Below, piece after piece: positions 41,384 through 49,365 of a stretch of DNA of 64,000 bases. Origin of the DNA: an uncultured Pelagibacteraceae bacterium. GTDB lineage: Bacteria; Pseudomonadota; Alphaproteobacteria; Pelagibacterales; Pelagibacteraceae. Within the stretch, counting starts at the first letter, position 1, and every line of letters begins with the position of its first letter. A model generated the notes under the pieces. The model did not search any database and was not told where the DNA came from. It was given only the letters and a program-made list of their open reading frames with translations. The position numbers and the translations under genes are program-made. The stretch is taken from assembly GCA_902604175.1 (NCBI GenBank), contig CACKXR010000001.1, positions 1-64,000 on the forward strand, read 5' to 3'.

Positions 41384-42073
41384 CTATATCGACTTACCTA
41401 ATTTAACTTTATAAGAGACACCCATTGTTGAGGTTGCAAAAACATTTTTTATTAGATCTCCTTTTAAAGTATTATTTGATTTTTCTTTTTCTAAAGTTTC
41501 TAAGATAGCTTTGTAATTTTTTATTAGTTGTTCGTCACTGAAAGATTTTTTACCAATACTTACACCAATATTACCATCTTTATCGTTTCTTATTTCAACT
41601 TGACCTGATTTTGCATTTGTTACGGCCTCTTTAATGTTATCAGACACTGAACCAAGTTTTGGATTTGGCATTAAACCTTTCGGTCCTAAAACTTTTCCTA
41701 ATTTTGAGAGCTTTACCATCATTCCAGTTGTACAAATTAATTTTTCAAAATTTAATTCACCACCTTTAATTTTCTCAACAAATTCATCACTACCAACAAT
41801 ATCTGCTCCTGCATCTTTAGCTTCCTGAGTTTTATTTTCCTCACATACAACGGCCACTTTTACTTTTTTACCTGTACCACCTGGTAAGTTAACTACGGTT
41901 CTAATATTAACTTCACTTTTTTTTTGTTTGTTGTTTATTTGAAAACTTAAATCTAAAGACTCGTCAAATTTGGTAGTACAATTTTTTTTAAGTGTAGGTA
42001 TCAATTTTTCAAAAGTCTCAGCGTTGAGATCATTTGTTTTCTCAGGTAACTTTTTAAATCTTTTTGAAGGCAT
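41384..42073 (-). CDS. rplA: 50S ribosomal protein L1
   Basis: L1 forms the mobile L1 stalk at the E site and represses rplKA in E. coli. TVVNLPGGTGKKVKVAVVCE, the LGKVLGPKGLMPNPKLGSV block and a C-terminal FATSTMGVSYKV are typical. The length is 229 aa. It overlaps rplK by one base. Confidence 0.98.
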   Translation of the reverse strand: MPSKRFKKLPEKTNDLNAETFEKLIPTLKKNCTTKFDESLDLSFQINNKQKKSEVNIRTVVNLPGGTGKKVKVAVVCEENKTQEAKDAGADIVGSDEFVEKIKGGELNFEKLICTTGMMVKLSKLGKVLGPKGLMPNPKLGSVSDNIKEAVTNAKSGQVEIRNDKDGNIGVSIGKKSFSDEQLIKNYKAILETLEKEKSNNTLKGDLIKNVFATSTMGVSYKVKLGKSI

Positions 42074-42498
42074 TATTCTTTCACCTCTATACCCATTGAT
42101 CTTGCTGATCCTGCTATAATTTTTACTGCTTCGTTAATATCATGAGCGTTAAGATCATTCATTTTTTCTTTAGCAATATCCTCTAATTGTTTTTTAGAAA
42201 TTGAAGCTACAATATTTCTTCCAGGTTCTTTTGATCCACCCTTAAGTTTTACTGCTTCTTTAATATAATAAGATGCGGGAGGTGATTTAATTTTAAAGTC
42301 AAATTTTTTGTCTTTATAAACCGTAATTTCAACAGGAACGGGTTTTCCTGCCATCGATTTTGTCTTATCATTGAAAGCTTTACAGAATTCCATAATATTA
42401 ACGCCTCGTTGACCTAAAGCAGGTCCCACAGGGGGAGCTGGATTAGCTTGACCACCCTTAATTTGTAATTTTATAAAACCACTAATTTCTTTTGCCAT
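42073..42498 (-). CDS. rplK: 50S ribosomal protein L11
   Basis: L11 sits in the GTPase-associated centre and is the thiostrepton-site protein. It is recognised by [20 protein letters not shown] and the C-terminal [16 protein letters not shown] [15 protein letters not shown]. The length is 141 aa. Confidence 0.98.
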   Translation of the reverse strand: MAKEISGFIKLQIKGGQANPAPPVGPALGQRGVNIMEFCKAFNDKTKSMAGKPVPVEITVYKDKKFDFKIKSPPASYYIKEAVKLKGGSKEPGRNIVASISKKQLEDIAKEKMNDLNAHDINEAVKIIAGSARSMGIEVKE

Positions 42499-43028
42499 TA
42501 ACTTGCTTTCTCAACTTGGTTATATTCTAAATCAACAGGTGTTGGACGTCCAAATATAGAAACAGAAACTTTTAGTCTTGACTTTTCCTCGTCAATTTCT
42601 TCAATCATTCCACTGAATGATGCAAAAGGACCATCAACAACTTGAACTTTTTCACCAACGCTGTAATCTATACCAGATTTTGGCTGAGCTACACCATCTT
42701 TTATTTGTCCTAAAATTTTTTCTACCTCTTTATCAGAAACAGGCACTGGTATACCCTTTGTTCCAAGGAAACCACTCACTCTTTTTATATTTTTTATCAT
42801 ATGATAAATATTGTTATCCATTTCGCTCTTAATCAATACATAACCCGGGAAATATTTCTTTTTTCTTTGAATTCTTTTACCTCTTTTGACCTCAGTCACA
42901 TCATGAGTTGGAACAACGATTTCTTCAAATTTTTCACTAATTTTCGCTTTGTCAGCCTCCTCTTTAATTAATGAAGCAACTTTATTTTCAAAACTTGAAT
43001 GAGATTGAACAATATACCAATTTTTCAT
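42498..43028 (-). CDS. nusG: Transcription termination/antitermination protein NusG
   Basis: NusG binds RNA polymerase through its N-terminal NGN domain ([18 protein letters not shown]) and links to Rho or S10 through a C-terminal KOW domain ([20 protein letters not shown]). The length is 176 aa. It overlaps secE and rplK by one base each. Confidence 0.98.
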   Translation of the reverse strand: MKNWYIVQSHSSFENKVASLIKEEADKAKISEKFEEIVVPTHDVTEVKRGKRIQRKKKYFPGYVLIKSEMDNNIYHMIKNIKRVSGFLGTKGIPVPVSDKEVEKILGQIKDGVAQPKSGIDYSVGEKVQVVDGPFASFSGMIEEIDEEKSRLKVSVSIFGRPTPVDLEYNQVEKAS

Positions 43029-43219
43029 TATATGCTCACTTTAAGTAAAAATTCTAAAAAAAACTTTAAAACTTGATCTAAAAGTAAAAAAAATAAAGAC
43101 ATTACAACAGCCATTGCAAATACCATTAGAGCACCTTGTAAAGTTTCTTTCCAAGTTGGCCAAGTAATCTTAAATGCCTCTTGTTTTACCTCTTGAATAA
43201 ACTTAATTGGGTTTCTCAT
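43028..43219 (-). CDS. secE: Protein translocase subunit SecE
   Basis: SecE clamps SecY in the translocon. The 63-aa protein has an amphipathic segment containing EAFKITWPTWKETLQGALMV and one C-terminal transmembrane helix, the short single-spanning form usual in alphaproteobacteria. Immediately downstream of tRNA-Trp and coupled to nusG by a one-base overlap. Confidence 0.96.
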   Translation of the reverse strand: MRNPIKFIQEVKQEAFKITWPTWKETLQGALMVFAMAVVMSLFFLLLDQVLKFFLEFLLKVSI

Positions 43220-43236
43220 ACTTTTTCAGTTCTAAT

Positions 43237-43312
43237 TGGCAGGAGCGGAGGGACTCGAACCCTCAGCCTCCGGTTTTGGAGACCGGCGCTCTACCAATTG
43301 AGCTACACTCCT
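43237..43312 (-). tRNA. tRNA-Trp (CCA anticodon)
   Basis: The complement folds into a standard cloverleaf of 76 bases. The acceptor stem is AGGAGTG/CGCTCCT, the anticodon stem CCGGT/ACCGG has loop CTCCAAA (anticodon CCA), and the T-arm is GAGGG-TTCGAGT-CCCTC. The 3' CCA is encoded. Lies between tuf and secE, the conserved place for this tRNA. Confidence 0.96.
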
Positions 43313-43322
43313 ATTTATAGAG

Positions 43323-44513
43323 TTACTCTATAATTTTTGTTACTACCCCTGCTCCAACTGTTCTACCACCTTCACGAATAGCAAAATTTAATTTTTCAGC
43401 CATTGCGATTGGTGTAATTAATTTTACTGTGAATTTAGCGTCATCACCTGGCATAACCATTTCAGTTCCAGCTGGTAATTCTACTTCACCTGTTACGTCT
43501 GTTGTTCTAAAATAAAACTGTGGCCTGTATTTAGTAAAGAAAGGAGTATGTCTACCACCTTCATCTTTTTTAAGTACATAAGCTTGAGCTTCAAATTTAG
43601 TATGTGGAGTAATCGAACCAGGTTTACAAAGGACTTGACCTCTCTCAATGTCAGTCCTTTCTATACCTCTCAATAAAATTCCAACATTATCTCCGGCCTC
43701 ACCAGAATCTAAAAGTTTTCTAAACATCTCAACACCAGTACAAACTGATTTTTTAGTCTCTCTAATTCCAACTATTTCAACTTCCTCACCAGTTTTAATC
43801 ACACCTGACTCAACTCTCCCGGTTGCAACTGTTCCTCTGCCAGAAATTGAAAATACATCCTCAACAGGCATCAAGAACGGTTTGTCAACCTCTCTAGCTG
43901 GTTGTGGAATGTGTTCATCAACAGCTTTCATTAATTCTAAAATTGAGTTTTTTCCAATTTCATCATCTCTTCCCTCAACAGCTGCTAAAGCAGATCCTTT
44001 AACGATTGGTGTTTTATCACCAGGATATTTATAAGAAGTTAAGAGCTCTTTAATTTCCTCTTCTACAAGTTCAATCATTTCTTTATCATCAACTTGATCA
44101 ACTTTGTTAAGATAAACAACAATTGCTGGAATCCCAACTTGTCTACCCAAAAGAATATGTTCTCTAGTTTGTGGCATTGGACCGTCTGCAGCATTTACTA
44201 CTAAAATAGCGCCATCCATTTGAGCTGCACCAGTAATCATATTTTTAACATAGTCAGCGTGGCCTGGGCAATCTACGTGAGCATAGTGTCTCTTTTCAGT
44301 TTCGTACTCAACGTGAGCAGTTGAAATTGTTATACCTCTTTCTTTTTCCTCCGGGGCTTTATCAATTTGGTCGTAAGCAACTGCAGTTCCACCCCCTGCT
44401 TGAGCTAATACATTTGTGATTGCAGCAGTAAGTGTTGTTTTACCGTGGTCTACATGACCGATAGTCCCAATGTTACAATGGGGTTTATTTCTTACAAATT
44501 TTTCTTTCGACAT
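43323..44513 (-). CDS. tuf: Elongation factor Tu
   Basis: EF-Tu delivers aminoacyl-tRNA to the ribosome. The GTPase motifs are [34 protein letters not shown] and NKVD. The C-terminal [11 protein letters not shown] is complete. The length is 396 aa. It lies between tRNA-Gly and tRNA-Trp upstream of secE; it is the only tuf in the window, and the str-operon position is empty. Confidence 0.99.
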   Translation of the reverse strand: MSKEKFVRNKPHCNIGTIGHVDHGKTTLTAAITNVLAQAGGGTAVAYDQIDKAPEEKERGITISTAHVEYETEKRHYAHVDCPGHADYVKNMITGAAQMDGAILVVNAADGPMPQTREHILLGRQVGIPAIVVYLNKVDQVDDKEMIELVEEEIKELLTSYKYPGDKTPIVKGSALAAVEGRDDEIGKNSILELMKAVDEHIPQPAREVDKPFLMPVEDVFSISGRGTVATGRVESGVIKTGEEVEIVGIRETKKSVCTGVEMFRKLLDSGEAGDNVGILLRGIERTDIERGQVLCKPGSITPHTKFEAQAYVLKKDEGGRHTPFFTKYRPQFYFRTTDVTGEVELPAGTEMVMPGDDAKFTVKLITPIAMAEKLNFAIREGGRTVGAGVVTKIIE

Positions 44514-44556
44514 TACTTTTTACCTCAGTTTATTTGTTTCATTACTAATTTTTTCT

Positions 44557-44630
44557 TGGAGCGGGTAAAGGGAATCGAACCCTTACATCCAGCTTGGAAG
44601 GCTAGCGTTCTACCATTGAACTACACCCGC
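44557..44630 (-). tRNA. tRNA-Gly (TCC anticodon)
   Basis: The complement forms a 74-base cloverleaf. The acceptor stem is GCGGGTG/TACCCGC, the anticodon loop is CTTCCAA (anticodon TCC), the T-arm is AAGGG-TTCGATT-CCCTT, and the CCA end is encoded. Upstream of tuf. Confidence 0.96.
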
Positions 44631-44676
44631 ACAACCCCAAGAGTAACACTCCATTGCCACTTAAAATTTTACTGAA

Positions 44677-44762
44677 TGGTGGAGGGGGAAAGATTCGAAC
44701 TTTCGAAGACCGAAGTCAACGGGTTTACAGCCCGCCCCATTTGACCGCTCTGGAACCCCTCC
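44677..44762 (-). tRNA. tRNA-Tyr (GTA anticodon)
   Basis: The complement forms an 86-base type II tRNA. The acceptor stem is GGAGGGG/CCCCTCC, the anticodon loop is CTGTAAA (anticodon GTA), there is a long variable arm, and the CCA end is encoded. First gene after the predicted promoter at 44810-44837. Confidence 0.96.
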
Positions 44763-44766
44763 TTTT

Positions 44767-44780
44767 GGGGAAGTGTCCCC
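44767..44780 (-). promoter_or_regulatory. GC-rich hairpin just before tRNA-Tyr
   Basis: GGGGA pairs with TCCCC around a four-base loop, five bases outside the tRNA-Tyr 5' end. It is conspicuously GC-rich for this genome and falls in the leader of the predicted tRNA-tuf transcript, possibly as a processing signal. Confidence 0.3.
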
Positions 44781-44809
44781 TGTTCAATAAAGCTTTAAAC
44801 AACATGCGT

Positions 44810-44837
44810 TTTATATATTTTATTTATGCAAATGCAA
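44810..44837 (-). promoter_or_regulatory. Predicted promoter of the tRNA-Tyr/tRNA-Gly/tuf/tRNA-Trp/secE operon
   Basis: On the minus strand, TTGCAT (44832-44837) is followed after 16 bases by TATAAA (44810-44815), giving a start point about 40 bases before tRNA-Tyr. It would feed the head of the whole 28-kb translation/transcription supercluster. Confidence 0.5.
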
Positions 44838-44891
44838 TACGTGATTTAATAGGCAAATATTCAAAAAAACGTGTAAAACTCATGACAATTT

Positions 44892-45635
44892 ATGAACAAA
44901 TCGTCATTTTTTATAGTTGGTCAACATGCAGTTACTGAAGCTCTTAGAAACCCAAAAAGAAAAGTTTTAAGAGTTTTTTTAACTGAAGAGGCTAAAAAAA
45001 ATATTCATAGAAGAAATCAAAATAAGAATCTTCTTGAGGAGGTAAAAATTTATTTTAAATCAAAAAAAGAATTAGATAAATATTCATCTAAAGACCAGTT
45101 AACGCATAATGGTTATGTCGCTGAAGTAGAACATTTAGATCAACCTAATCTTAAACAATTTATAAAAAACAAAAAAAATCTCACATTTGTATGTTTAAAT
45201 GAAGTTTCAGATCCAAGAAATATTGGTTCTTTGATTAGGAGTGCAGCTTCATTTAAAATTGATGGATTAATAATAAAAGAAAGACATTTTCCAAGTGATA
45301 GTAAATTAATGTATAAATCTGCAAGTGGATGTATGGAGCATTTAAATATTTTTCAAGTTTCTAATATTAACTCAACACTAAAAAACCTAAGAGAAAAAAA
45401 TTTTTGGATTTATGGATTTGATGCCAAAGGAAAAAAAGATTTTACAGACATAAAATGGGAAGGAAATAACATTTTATTATTTGGATCTGAAGGTTATGGT
45501 ATGAAACAACATACAGGTAAATATGCTGATTTTTTTGTTAAAATTAATATGAACAATGATATTGAAAGTTTAAATATCTCAAATAGTGCTGCTATTGTGT
45601 TTCATCATTTAAGTTATTTAAAAAAAAAGAGTTGA
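44892..45635 (+). CDS. rlmB: 23S rRNA/tRNA 2'-O-ribose methyltransferase, TrmH/RlmB type
   Basis: This SPOUT-class enzyme has an N-terminal SpoU substrate-binding domain (IVGQHAVTEALRNPKRKVLR). The knotted SAM-binding domain shows all three motifs: NEVSDPRNIGSLIRSAASF, LLFGSEGYGMKQ and LNISNSAAIVFHHLSY. The domain order fits RlmB (Gm2251 of 23S rRNA) better than the tRNA enzyme TrmH, but the target cannot be proven. The length is 247 aa. Divergent from the tRNA-tuf operon, upstream of tRNA-Thr. Confidence 0.88.
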   Translation: MNKSSFFIVGQHAVTEALRNPKRKVLRVFLTEEAKKNIHRRNQNKNLLEEVKIYFKSKKELDKYSSKDQLTHNGYVAEVEHLDQPNLKQFIKNKKNLTFVCLNEVSDPRNIGSLIRSAASFKIDGLIIKERHFPSDSKLMYKSASGCMEHLNIFQVSNINSTLKNLREKNFWIYGFDAKGKKDFTDIKWEGNNILLFGSEGYGMKQHTGKYADFFVKINMNNDIESLNISNSAAIVFHHLSYLKKKS

Positions 45636-45668
45636 TTATTATATAAATAATTAATAATTATTGCGCAT

Positions 45669-45744
45669 GCCCTTGTAGCTCAGTTGGTAGAGCAATTGAT
45701 TTGTAATCAATAGGTCCGCGGTTCGAATCCGTGCGGGGGCACCA
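45669..45744 (+). tRNA. tRNA-Thr (TGT anticodon)
   Basis: A full 76-base cloverleaf. The acceptor stem is GCCCTTG/CGGGGGC (two G-T pairs), the anticodon stem TTGAT/ATCAA has loop TTGTA-type (TTTGTAA, anticodon TGT), the T-arm is GCGG-TTCGAAT-CCGT, and the CCA end is encoded. Its 3' 54 bases are duplicated at 47025-47079, marking it as an integration target. Confidence 0.95.
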
Positions 45745-45745
45745 T
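45691..45745 (+). repeat. Direct repeat, copy 1 (att-like, inside tRNA-Thr)
   Basis: The 55 bases from the D-stem 3' strand of tRNA-Thr through CCA plus one T are identical to 47025-47079 in the same orientation. This is the classic signature of site-specific integration into a tRNA 3' end, with the intact tRNA retained on this side. Confidence 0.93.
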
Positions 45746-45849
45746 AACACTTACTTTTTCATCAAAATAATTTATGCAAAAGTTATTCTTAGCACAATAA
45801 GTGTGGTCAGAGTGTGGACAGATTTGTAGACCAATCAAGTAGTCGGTTA

Positions 45850-46350
45850 CTAATAATTAATACTCGAAGTTAAGACATTGTTTGAATTTGAACAAGGTGC
45901 CTCAATACAAGATCTCATAGTTGCTGGCCAAGTTGATCCGAAATTTAAAAAAATATAACCAGTCATGTTGTCTGGTATGTTTGATCCTTTATAAACATCG
46001 TTTCTTAATACATGTTGGTCAGCTCTATTTCCAATTCCATTATTAATTGGATTTAAGAATCTAAGACTAGGATCAAAAACCATTGCTGTATAAGTTCTAC
46101 CTGGATTATCTACACCACTACAACTAACTTTATTTGATCCAGAGTTTATAAAAATATCTGTTTGACCTATTTGACACTTCATTAATTCAGCGGATGTATA
46201 TTTTTCTACAGTTTTAAAATTTGATTTAATGGCAGATTTCTTTGCACCACTCGTATATCCACTATAAGCAACCACTCCTACTGCAGCCAATATACCGATG
46301 ATTGCTACTACGACTAGGAGTTCTATAAGTGTGAAACCTTTTTGTTTCAT
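45850..46350 (-). CDS. Type IV pilin-like protein (second of a tandem pair)
   Basis: The 166-aa product starts with a class III prepilin signal: short basic leader MKQKG, cleavage before FTLIELLVVVAIIGILAAVG, with the Glu at mature position 5 kept. This is followed by a single hydrophobic helix. The globular part (about 130 residues) is unlike standard major pilins and has five cysteines (in MKCQIG, VSCSGV, RSCIEAPCSN). Its ATG overlaps the upstream pilin gene by four bases. It lies inside the tRNA-Thr-flanked mini-island; the pilus or type II machinery is not in the window. A pseudopilin or adhesive minor pilin role is possible. Confidence 0.88.
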   Translation of the reverse strand: MKQKGFTLIELLVVVAIIGILAAVGVVAYSGYTSGAKKSAIKSNFKTVEKYTSAELMKCQIGQTDIFINSGSNKVSCSGVDNPGRTYTAMVFDPSLRFLNPINNGIGNRADQHVLRNDVYKGSNIPDNMTGYIFLNFGSTWPATMRSCIEAPCSNSNNVLTSSINY

Positions 46351-46937
46351 CTAGTATCAGCAGTCATGATTAATTGTGTCCATTGTAATGCTTCTGAAAG
46401 GTCACGACCATTTGCTTTAAAAGTTCCCGCATCAAAAAAACCTGTAACACCAATATCCCCATTAGTATGATATTGAACTACACATCTACCTAGTTGTAAC
46501 TTGTCATAACTATTTCCTTTAATCATTAAATCTTGCCACCAAAGTCCAGAACTTGCTTGATAGGCACCGGGTCCATTATGAACACCTTCTGTACCACTAT
46601 TATGTCCATAAGGATTTTTATAACCTTCATTATTTAAATGATTAACTATTTTGATTAACATCTGTCCTGTATTAGTTTTATTTTTATCACATGGAACATT
46701 TTCTATGGTTTGTCTTCCACCAATTGATTTTAGTTGTATGGATGATCCAGGATTCATTGCACAAAAACCAAACTTCGAACCTATCTCTGAAGCAACTTGT
46801 TTACAATTTACCTTAACAGCATTATCTTTTGCTATACTAGTATAACCATCATAAGCAACCACCCCTACTGCAGCTAATATACCGATGATTGCTACAACGA
46901 CCAAGAGTTCTATTAGAGTAAAACCATTACGCTTCAT
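46347..46937 (-). CDS. Type IV pilin-like protein (first of a tandem pair)
   Basis: The 196-aa product has the prepilin peptide MKRNG followed by FTLIELLVVVAIIGILAAVG, almost identical in protein and DNA to the next gene, so the pair arose by duplication or shuffling of the N-terminal segment. The globular domains are not similar. This one is rich in Gly, Asn and aromatic residues (GVHNGPGAYQASSGLWWQDL) and has four cysteines. It starts 87 bases inside the downstream tRNA-Thr repeat. Function unknown beyond being processed and assembled by a type IV pilus-like system. Confidence 0.88.
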   Translation of the reverse strand: MKRNGFTLIELLVVVAIIGILAAVGVVAYDGYTSIAKDNAVKVNCKQVASEIGSKFGFCAMNPGSSIQLKSIGGRQTIENVPCDKNKTNTGQMLIKIVNHLNNEGYKNPYGHNSGTEGVHNGPGAYQASSGLWWQDLMIKGNSYDKLQLGRCVVQYHTNGDIGVTGFFDAGTFKANGRDLSEALQWTQLIMTADTR

Positions 46938-47024
46938 AAGAAAACATTATCACTGTTGCCAGATTGATGCCAAGCTAAATATATTTTAAGATTATTGTTG
47001 CAAACAGATATTTATTTAAACTTT

Positions 47025-47079
47025 AGCAATTGATTTGTAATCAATAGGTCCGCGGTTCGAATCCGTGCGGGGGCACCAT
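47025..47079 (+). repeat. Direct repeat, copy 2 (truncated tRNA-Thr 3' end, att-like)
   Basis: An exact copy of 45691-45745: anticodon arm, T-arm, 3' acceptor strand and CCA, without the first 22 bases of the tRNA. It cannot fold as a functional tRNA. With copy 1 it delimits a 1,334-base unit carrying only the pilin pair. Confidence 0.93.
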
Positions 47080-47168
47080 CATCCAAATAAATACACCTTT
47101 AATGCTTTGTTACATAAATTAACACATTCATAATCAATTCCATTTACCACGCAGTTAGTACCAAGCAT
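47079..47168 (-). CDS. Tiny candidate ORF (29 aa, Cys-containing), doubtful
   Basis: ATG at 47168 opens 29 codons whose product holds three cysteines (TNC...YECVNLC) and ends at the edge of the tRNA-Thr repeat copy. It overlaps the 45-aa ORF upstream in another frame, so the two could be a single small protein split by a frameshift. No family recognised. Confidence 0.2.
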   Translation of the reverse strand: MLGTNCVVNGIDYECVNLCNKALKVYLFG

Positions 47169-47281
47169 TTAGCTACATCCTCAATACGAACGTAGCAACC
47201 CAAAAAAGACATAATTTTAAATGAAAAAAAACCAACTATCAAAACAATTAGTATCAAAGCTAATGGATGAATTTTTTTCAT
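47144..47281 (-). CDS. Tiny single-span membrane protein candidate (45 aa)
   Basis: ATG at 47281 overlaps the stop of the preceding 23-codon ORF as ATGA. The 45-residue product has one hydrophobic helix at residues 5-24 (HPLALILIVLIVGFFSFKIM) and two cysteines in the short C-terminal part. Supported only by tight spacing after nadK and by the clean transmembrane segment; no Shine-Dalgarno is visible. May be a remnant at the island border. Confidence 0.35.
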   Translation of the reverse strand: MKKIHPLALILIVLIVGFFSFKIMSFLGCYVRIEDVAKCLVLTAW

Positions 47282-47349
47282 AAATAAGTATTTTTGACAT
47301 CTGTTGGATGAGCAACTCCATCAATAACTAACTCCAATTTATATTCCAT
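47278..47349 (-). CDS. Tiny candidate ORF (23 aa) directly after nadK
   Basis: The ATG follows the nadK TAA with no gap, and the TGA overlaps the next ATG by four bases. The 23-residue product is charged and has no hydrophobic segment (MEYKLELVIDG...). It could be a coupling or leader peptide or simply chance. Confidence 0.25.
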   Translation of the reverse strand: MEYKLELVIDGVAHPTDVKNTYL

Positions 47350-48120
47350 TTAATTTGTTTCTCTTCTTAATTGCTCAATTTTAATTTTTTTTTGAAGACT
47401 TCGATTTTTATCATAAAGAAGGTTAAACTTAATTTTGTTATTAGTTTTAATGATAATTGACTTAGCGTTTCTTACTTCTAGATTATCAGCAACAGCACTT
47501 ATAGGTCTTTTAACTGGATTAAAATTAGTGATAGTAATTTTAGATTTATCATTAACAATTTTCCCCTTCCATCTTCTTGGTCTAAAGGGACTAATTGGAG
47601 AAATAGATAATTTTTTTGAATTTAAGCTTAGTATTGGACCATGAACTGATAAATTATAAGCAGTACTTCCTGCAGGTGTAGAGACTAAAACACCGTCGGA
47701 AACTAAATTTTTAATTATTTGTCTTGAACCTTGCTTGATTGATAAAGATGCAGCTTGTCTGCTTTGTCTAAGAACAGAAACCTCATTAATAGCGAGTGAT
47801 TTTTTTATTTTATTATTCTTATTTTTAACAGTCATTTCTAAAGGGGAAATTGAAATCATGTTAGCTTTTGTTAAATTTTTAATAATGTTTTTTGAGGAAA
47901 ATATATTCATTAGAAAGCCATAATTTCCTGAGTTAATTCCATAAAAGTACTTTTTTGAATTCTTATTTTTTTTAAGTGTTTGAAGCATAAAACCATCACC
48001 TCCTATTACAATTATAAGGTTTAATTTTTTAAATTTGTTAGCTTCAATCTTTTTTGTGATTATATTTTTAATTCTAATAGATTTTTTATTTTTATCTGAA
48101 ATGATTTGGAGTTTACTCAT
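47350..48120 (-). CDS. nadK: NAD kinase
   Basis: NadK phosphorylates NAD+ to NADP+. The GGDG motif (IVIGGDGFML), the NEVSVLR segment and the DGVLVSTPAGSTAYNLSVHGPI-type block (LVSTPAGSTAYNLS) identify it. The 256-aa length matches short alphaproteobacterial forms. Four bases separate it from tRNA-Leu upstream, suggesting a shared transcript. Confidence 0.95.
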   Translation of the reverse strand: MSKLQIISDKNKKSIRIKNIITKKIEANKFKKLNLIIVIGGDGFMLQTLKKNKNSKKYFYGINSGNYGFLMNIFSSKNIIKNLTKANMISISPLEMTVKNKNNKIKKSLAINEVSVLRQSRQAASLSIKQGSRQIIKNLVSDGVLVSTPAGSTAYNLSVHGPILSLNSKKLSISPISPFRPRRWKGKIVNDKSKITITNFNPVKRPISAVADNLEVRNAKSIIIKTNNKIKFNLLYDKNRSLQKKIKIEQLRRETN

Positions 48121-48124
48121 TTAA

Positions 48125-48210
48125 TGGTGCCCTCGGCCAGACTCGAACTGGCACTCCGCAAGCGGCAAGGATTTTAAGTCCTTTGTGTCTACCAATTTCA
48201 CCACGAGGGC
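48125..48210 (-). tRNA. tRNA-Leu (TAA anticodon)
   Basis: The complement forms an 86-base type II tRNA. The acceptor stem is GCCCTCG/CGAGGGC, the anticodon stem AAGGA/TCCTT has loop CTTAAAA (anticodon TAA), there is a long variable arm (TGCCGCTTGCGGA), and the CCA end is encoded. Confidence 0.95.
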
Positions 48211-48281
48211 ATTTGTGAATTTCATGAGTGTTTATGCTAATATTTATAGTTGAACAAGACCTATAAGTAAATTTTTTTTAT

Positions 48282-48315
48282 TTTATCTCTTTTACTTTTA
48301 GTCTGCTTCTAGTTT
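48282..48315. repeat. Imperfect 34-bp direct repeat, copy 1
   Basis: Matches 53293-53326 at 30 of 34 positions in the same orientation. It covers the last codons of the ABC ATPase gene (KLEAD and stop, minus strand) and 16 bases of its 3' flank. Confidence 0.6.
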
Positions 48316-49365
48316 GTGATCATTTCTATCAAATGCGTGCAAACCATCTAATTTGAAAGATAAACCAATTATATCATTTTCATTTCCAGGAGGTTGATCT
48401 GAACTAATTGCAAATATTGATTTACCTAAAATATTAAGTCCAACTATCCAATCTGCTCCAGTAGGCTGAATAGTTTCAATTGTACCATTAATATCTCCAT
48501 TATCTTTTGATGTTAATTTTATAGACTCTGGTCTTATGCCTAATGTTTTAACATCAATTTTATCAAACTTTGTTTTATTTAATAAACTTGAGGCTAATTG
48601 TTCACCATCATTAAAATCTACAATATTCATTTGGGGACTTCCTACAAATTTTGCAACAAAAAGAGATTTTGGATTTTTATATATTTCCATTGGTTTTGCT
48701 AGCTGTTCAATTATTCCTTTATTCATAACGGCTATTGATGTAGCCAATGTCATAGCTTCCATTTGATCATGAGTAACAAAAACTATAGTGCAACCTAAAG
48801 TTTGATGTAACCTTTTTAATTCTGCTCTCATTTCTAATCGAAGATTTGAATCTAAATTTGAGAGAGGTTCGTCTAATAGTAATAAATTAGGATTTACGGC
48901 CAACATTCTTGCCAGAGCAACCCTTTGTTGTTGTCCACCAGACAACTCAGACGGATATCTATTTTTAAGATTTTTAAGTTGGAAAAGCTTTTCTAATTCT
49001 TCAAATCTTTTATCTTTTTCAGAGGAAGACACATTTTTCATATCAAGGCCAAAAACAATATTTTGGAATACAGTCATATGAGGCCAAAGCGCATAACTTT
49101 GAAACATTAAACCTAAGTTTCTTTTTTCGGTTTTTAAATATTCTCCTGTATTAGATGAAAAATAGGTTTGATCTCCACAGAATATTTCACCACTATCTGG
49201 TCTTTCTAATCCAGCAATCATTCTTAATGTTGTTGTTTTTCCACATCCAGAAGGTCCTAATAAGCAAACAAATTCACCAGAAGGAAAGGTGACTGAAAGA
49301 TTGTCAACAGCTAAAGAATTTCCTCCAAAATTTTTAATTAAAGAATTTAATTTTATCTCAGACAT
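48298..49365 (-). CDS. ABC transporter ATP-binding protein, Fbp/Pot type
   Basis: A 355-aa ATPase with Walker A GPSGCGKT, signature LSGGQQQR, Walker B LLLLDEP and switch His in VTHDQMEA. A C-terminal TOBE-like regulatory domain covers about residues 240-350. It energises the adjacent fused permease and binding protein; the stop of the permease abuts its ATG. Such ATPases serve ferric iron, polyamine, sulfate or organophosphonate importers, so the sequence alone does not give the substrate; the two neighbours look most like Fbp-type iron systems. Confidence 0.93.
   Translation of the reverse strand: MSEIKLNSLIKNFGGNSLAVDNLSVTFPSGEFVCLLGPSGCGKTTTLRMIAGLERPDSGEIFCGDQTYFSSNTGEYLKTEKRNLGLMFQSYALWPHMTVFQNIVFGLDMKNVSSSEKDKRFEELEKLFQLKNLKNRYPSELSGGQQQRVALARMLAVNPNLLLLDEPLSNLDSNLRLEMRAELKRLHQTLGCTIVFVTHDQMEAMTLATSIAVMNKGIIEQLAKPMEIYKNPKSLFVAKFVGSPQMNIVDFNDGEQLASSLLNKTKFDKIDVKTLGIRPESIKLTSKDNGDINGTIETIQPTGADWIVGLNILGKSIFAISSDQPPGNENDIIGLSFKLDGLHAFDRNDHKLEAD

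Noticed and set aside
44654..44938. 94-aa frame spanning tRNA-Tyr and the start of rlmB
   Set aside because: It runs through a complete tRNA gene and overlaps the well-supported rlmB start in another frame.
45745..45849. Hidden integrase or recombinase fragment next to tRNA-Thr
   Set aside because: The roughly 100 bases contain no open frame of useful length and no recognisable recombinase motif.
47025..47079. Second tRNA-Thr gene
   Set aside because: Only the last 54 tRNA bases are present; the 5' acceptor strand and D-arm 5' strand are missing, so it is an att-like repeat, not a tRNA.
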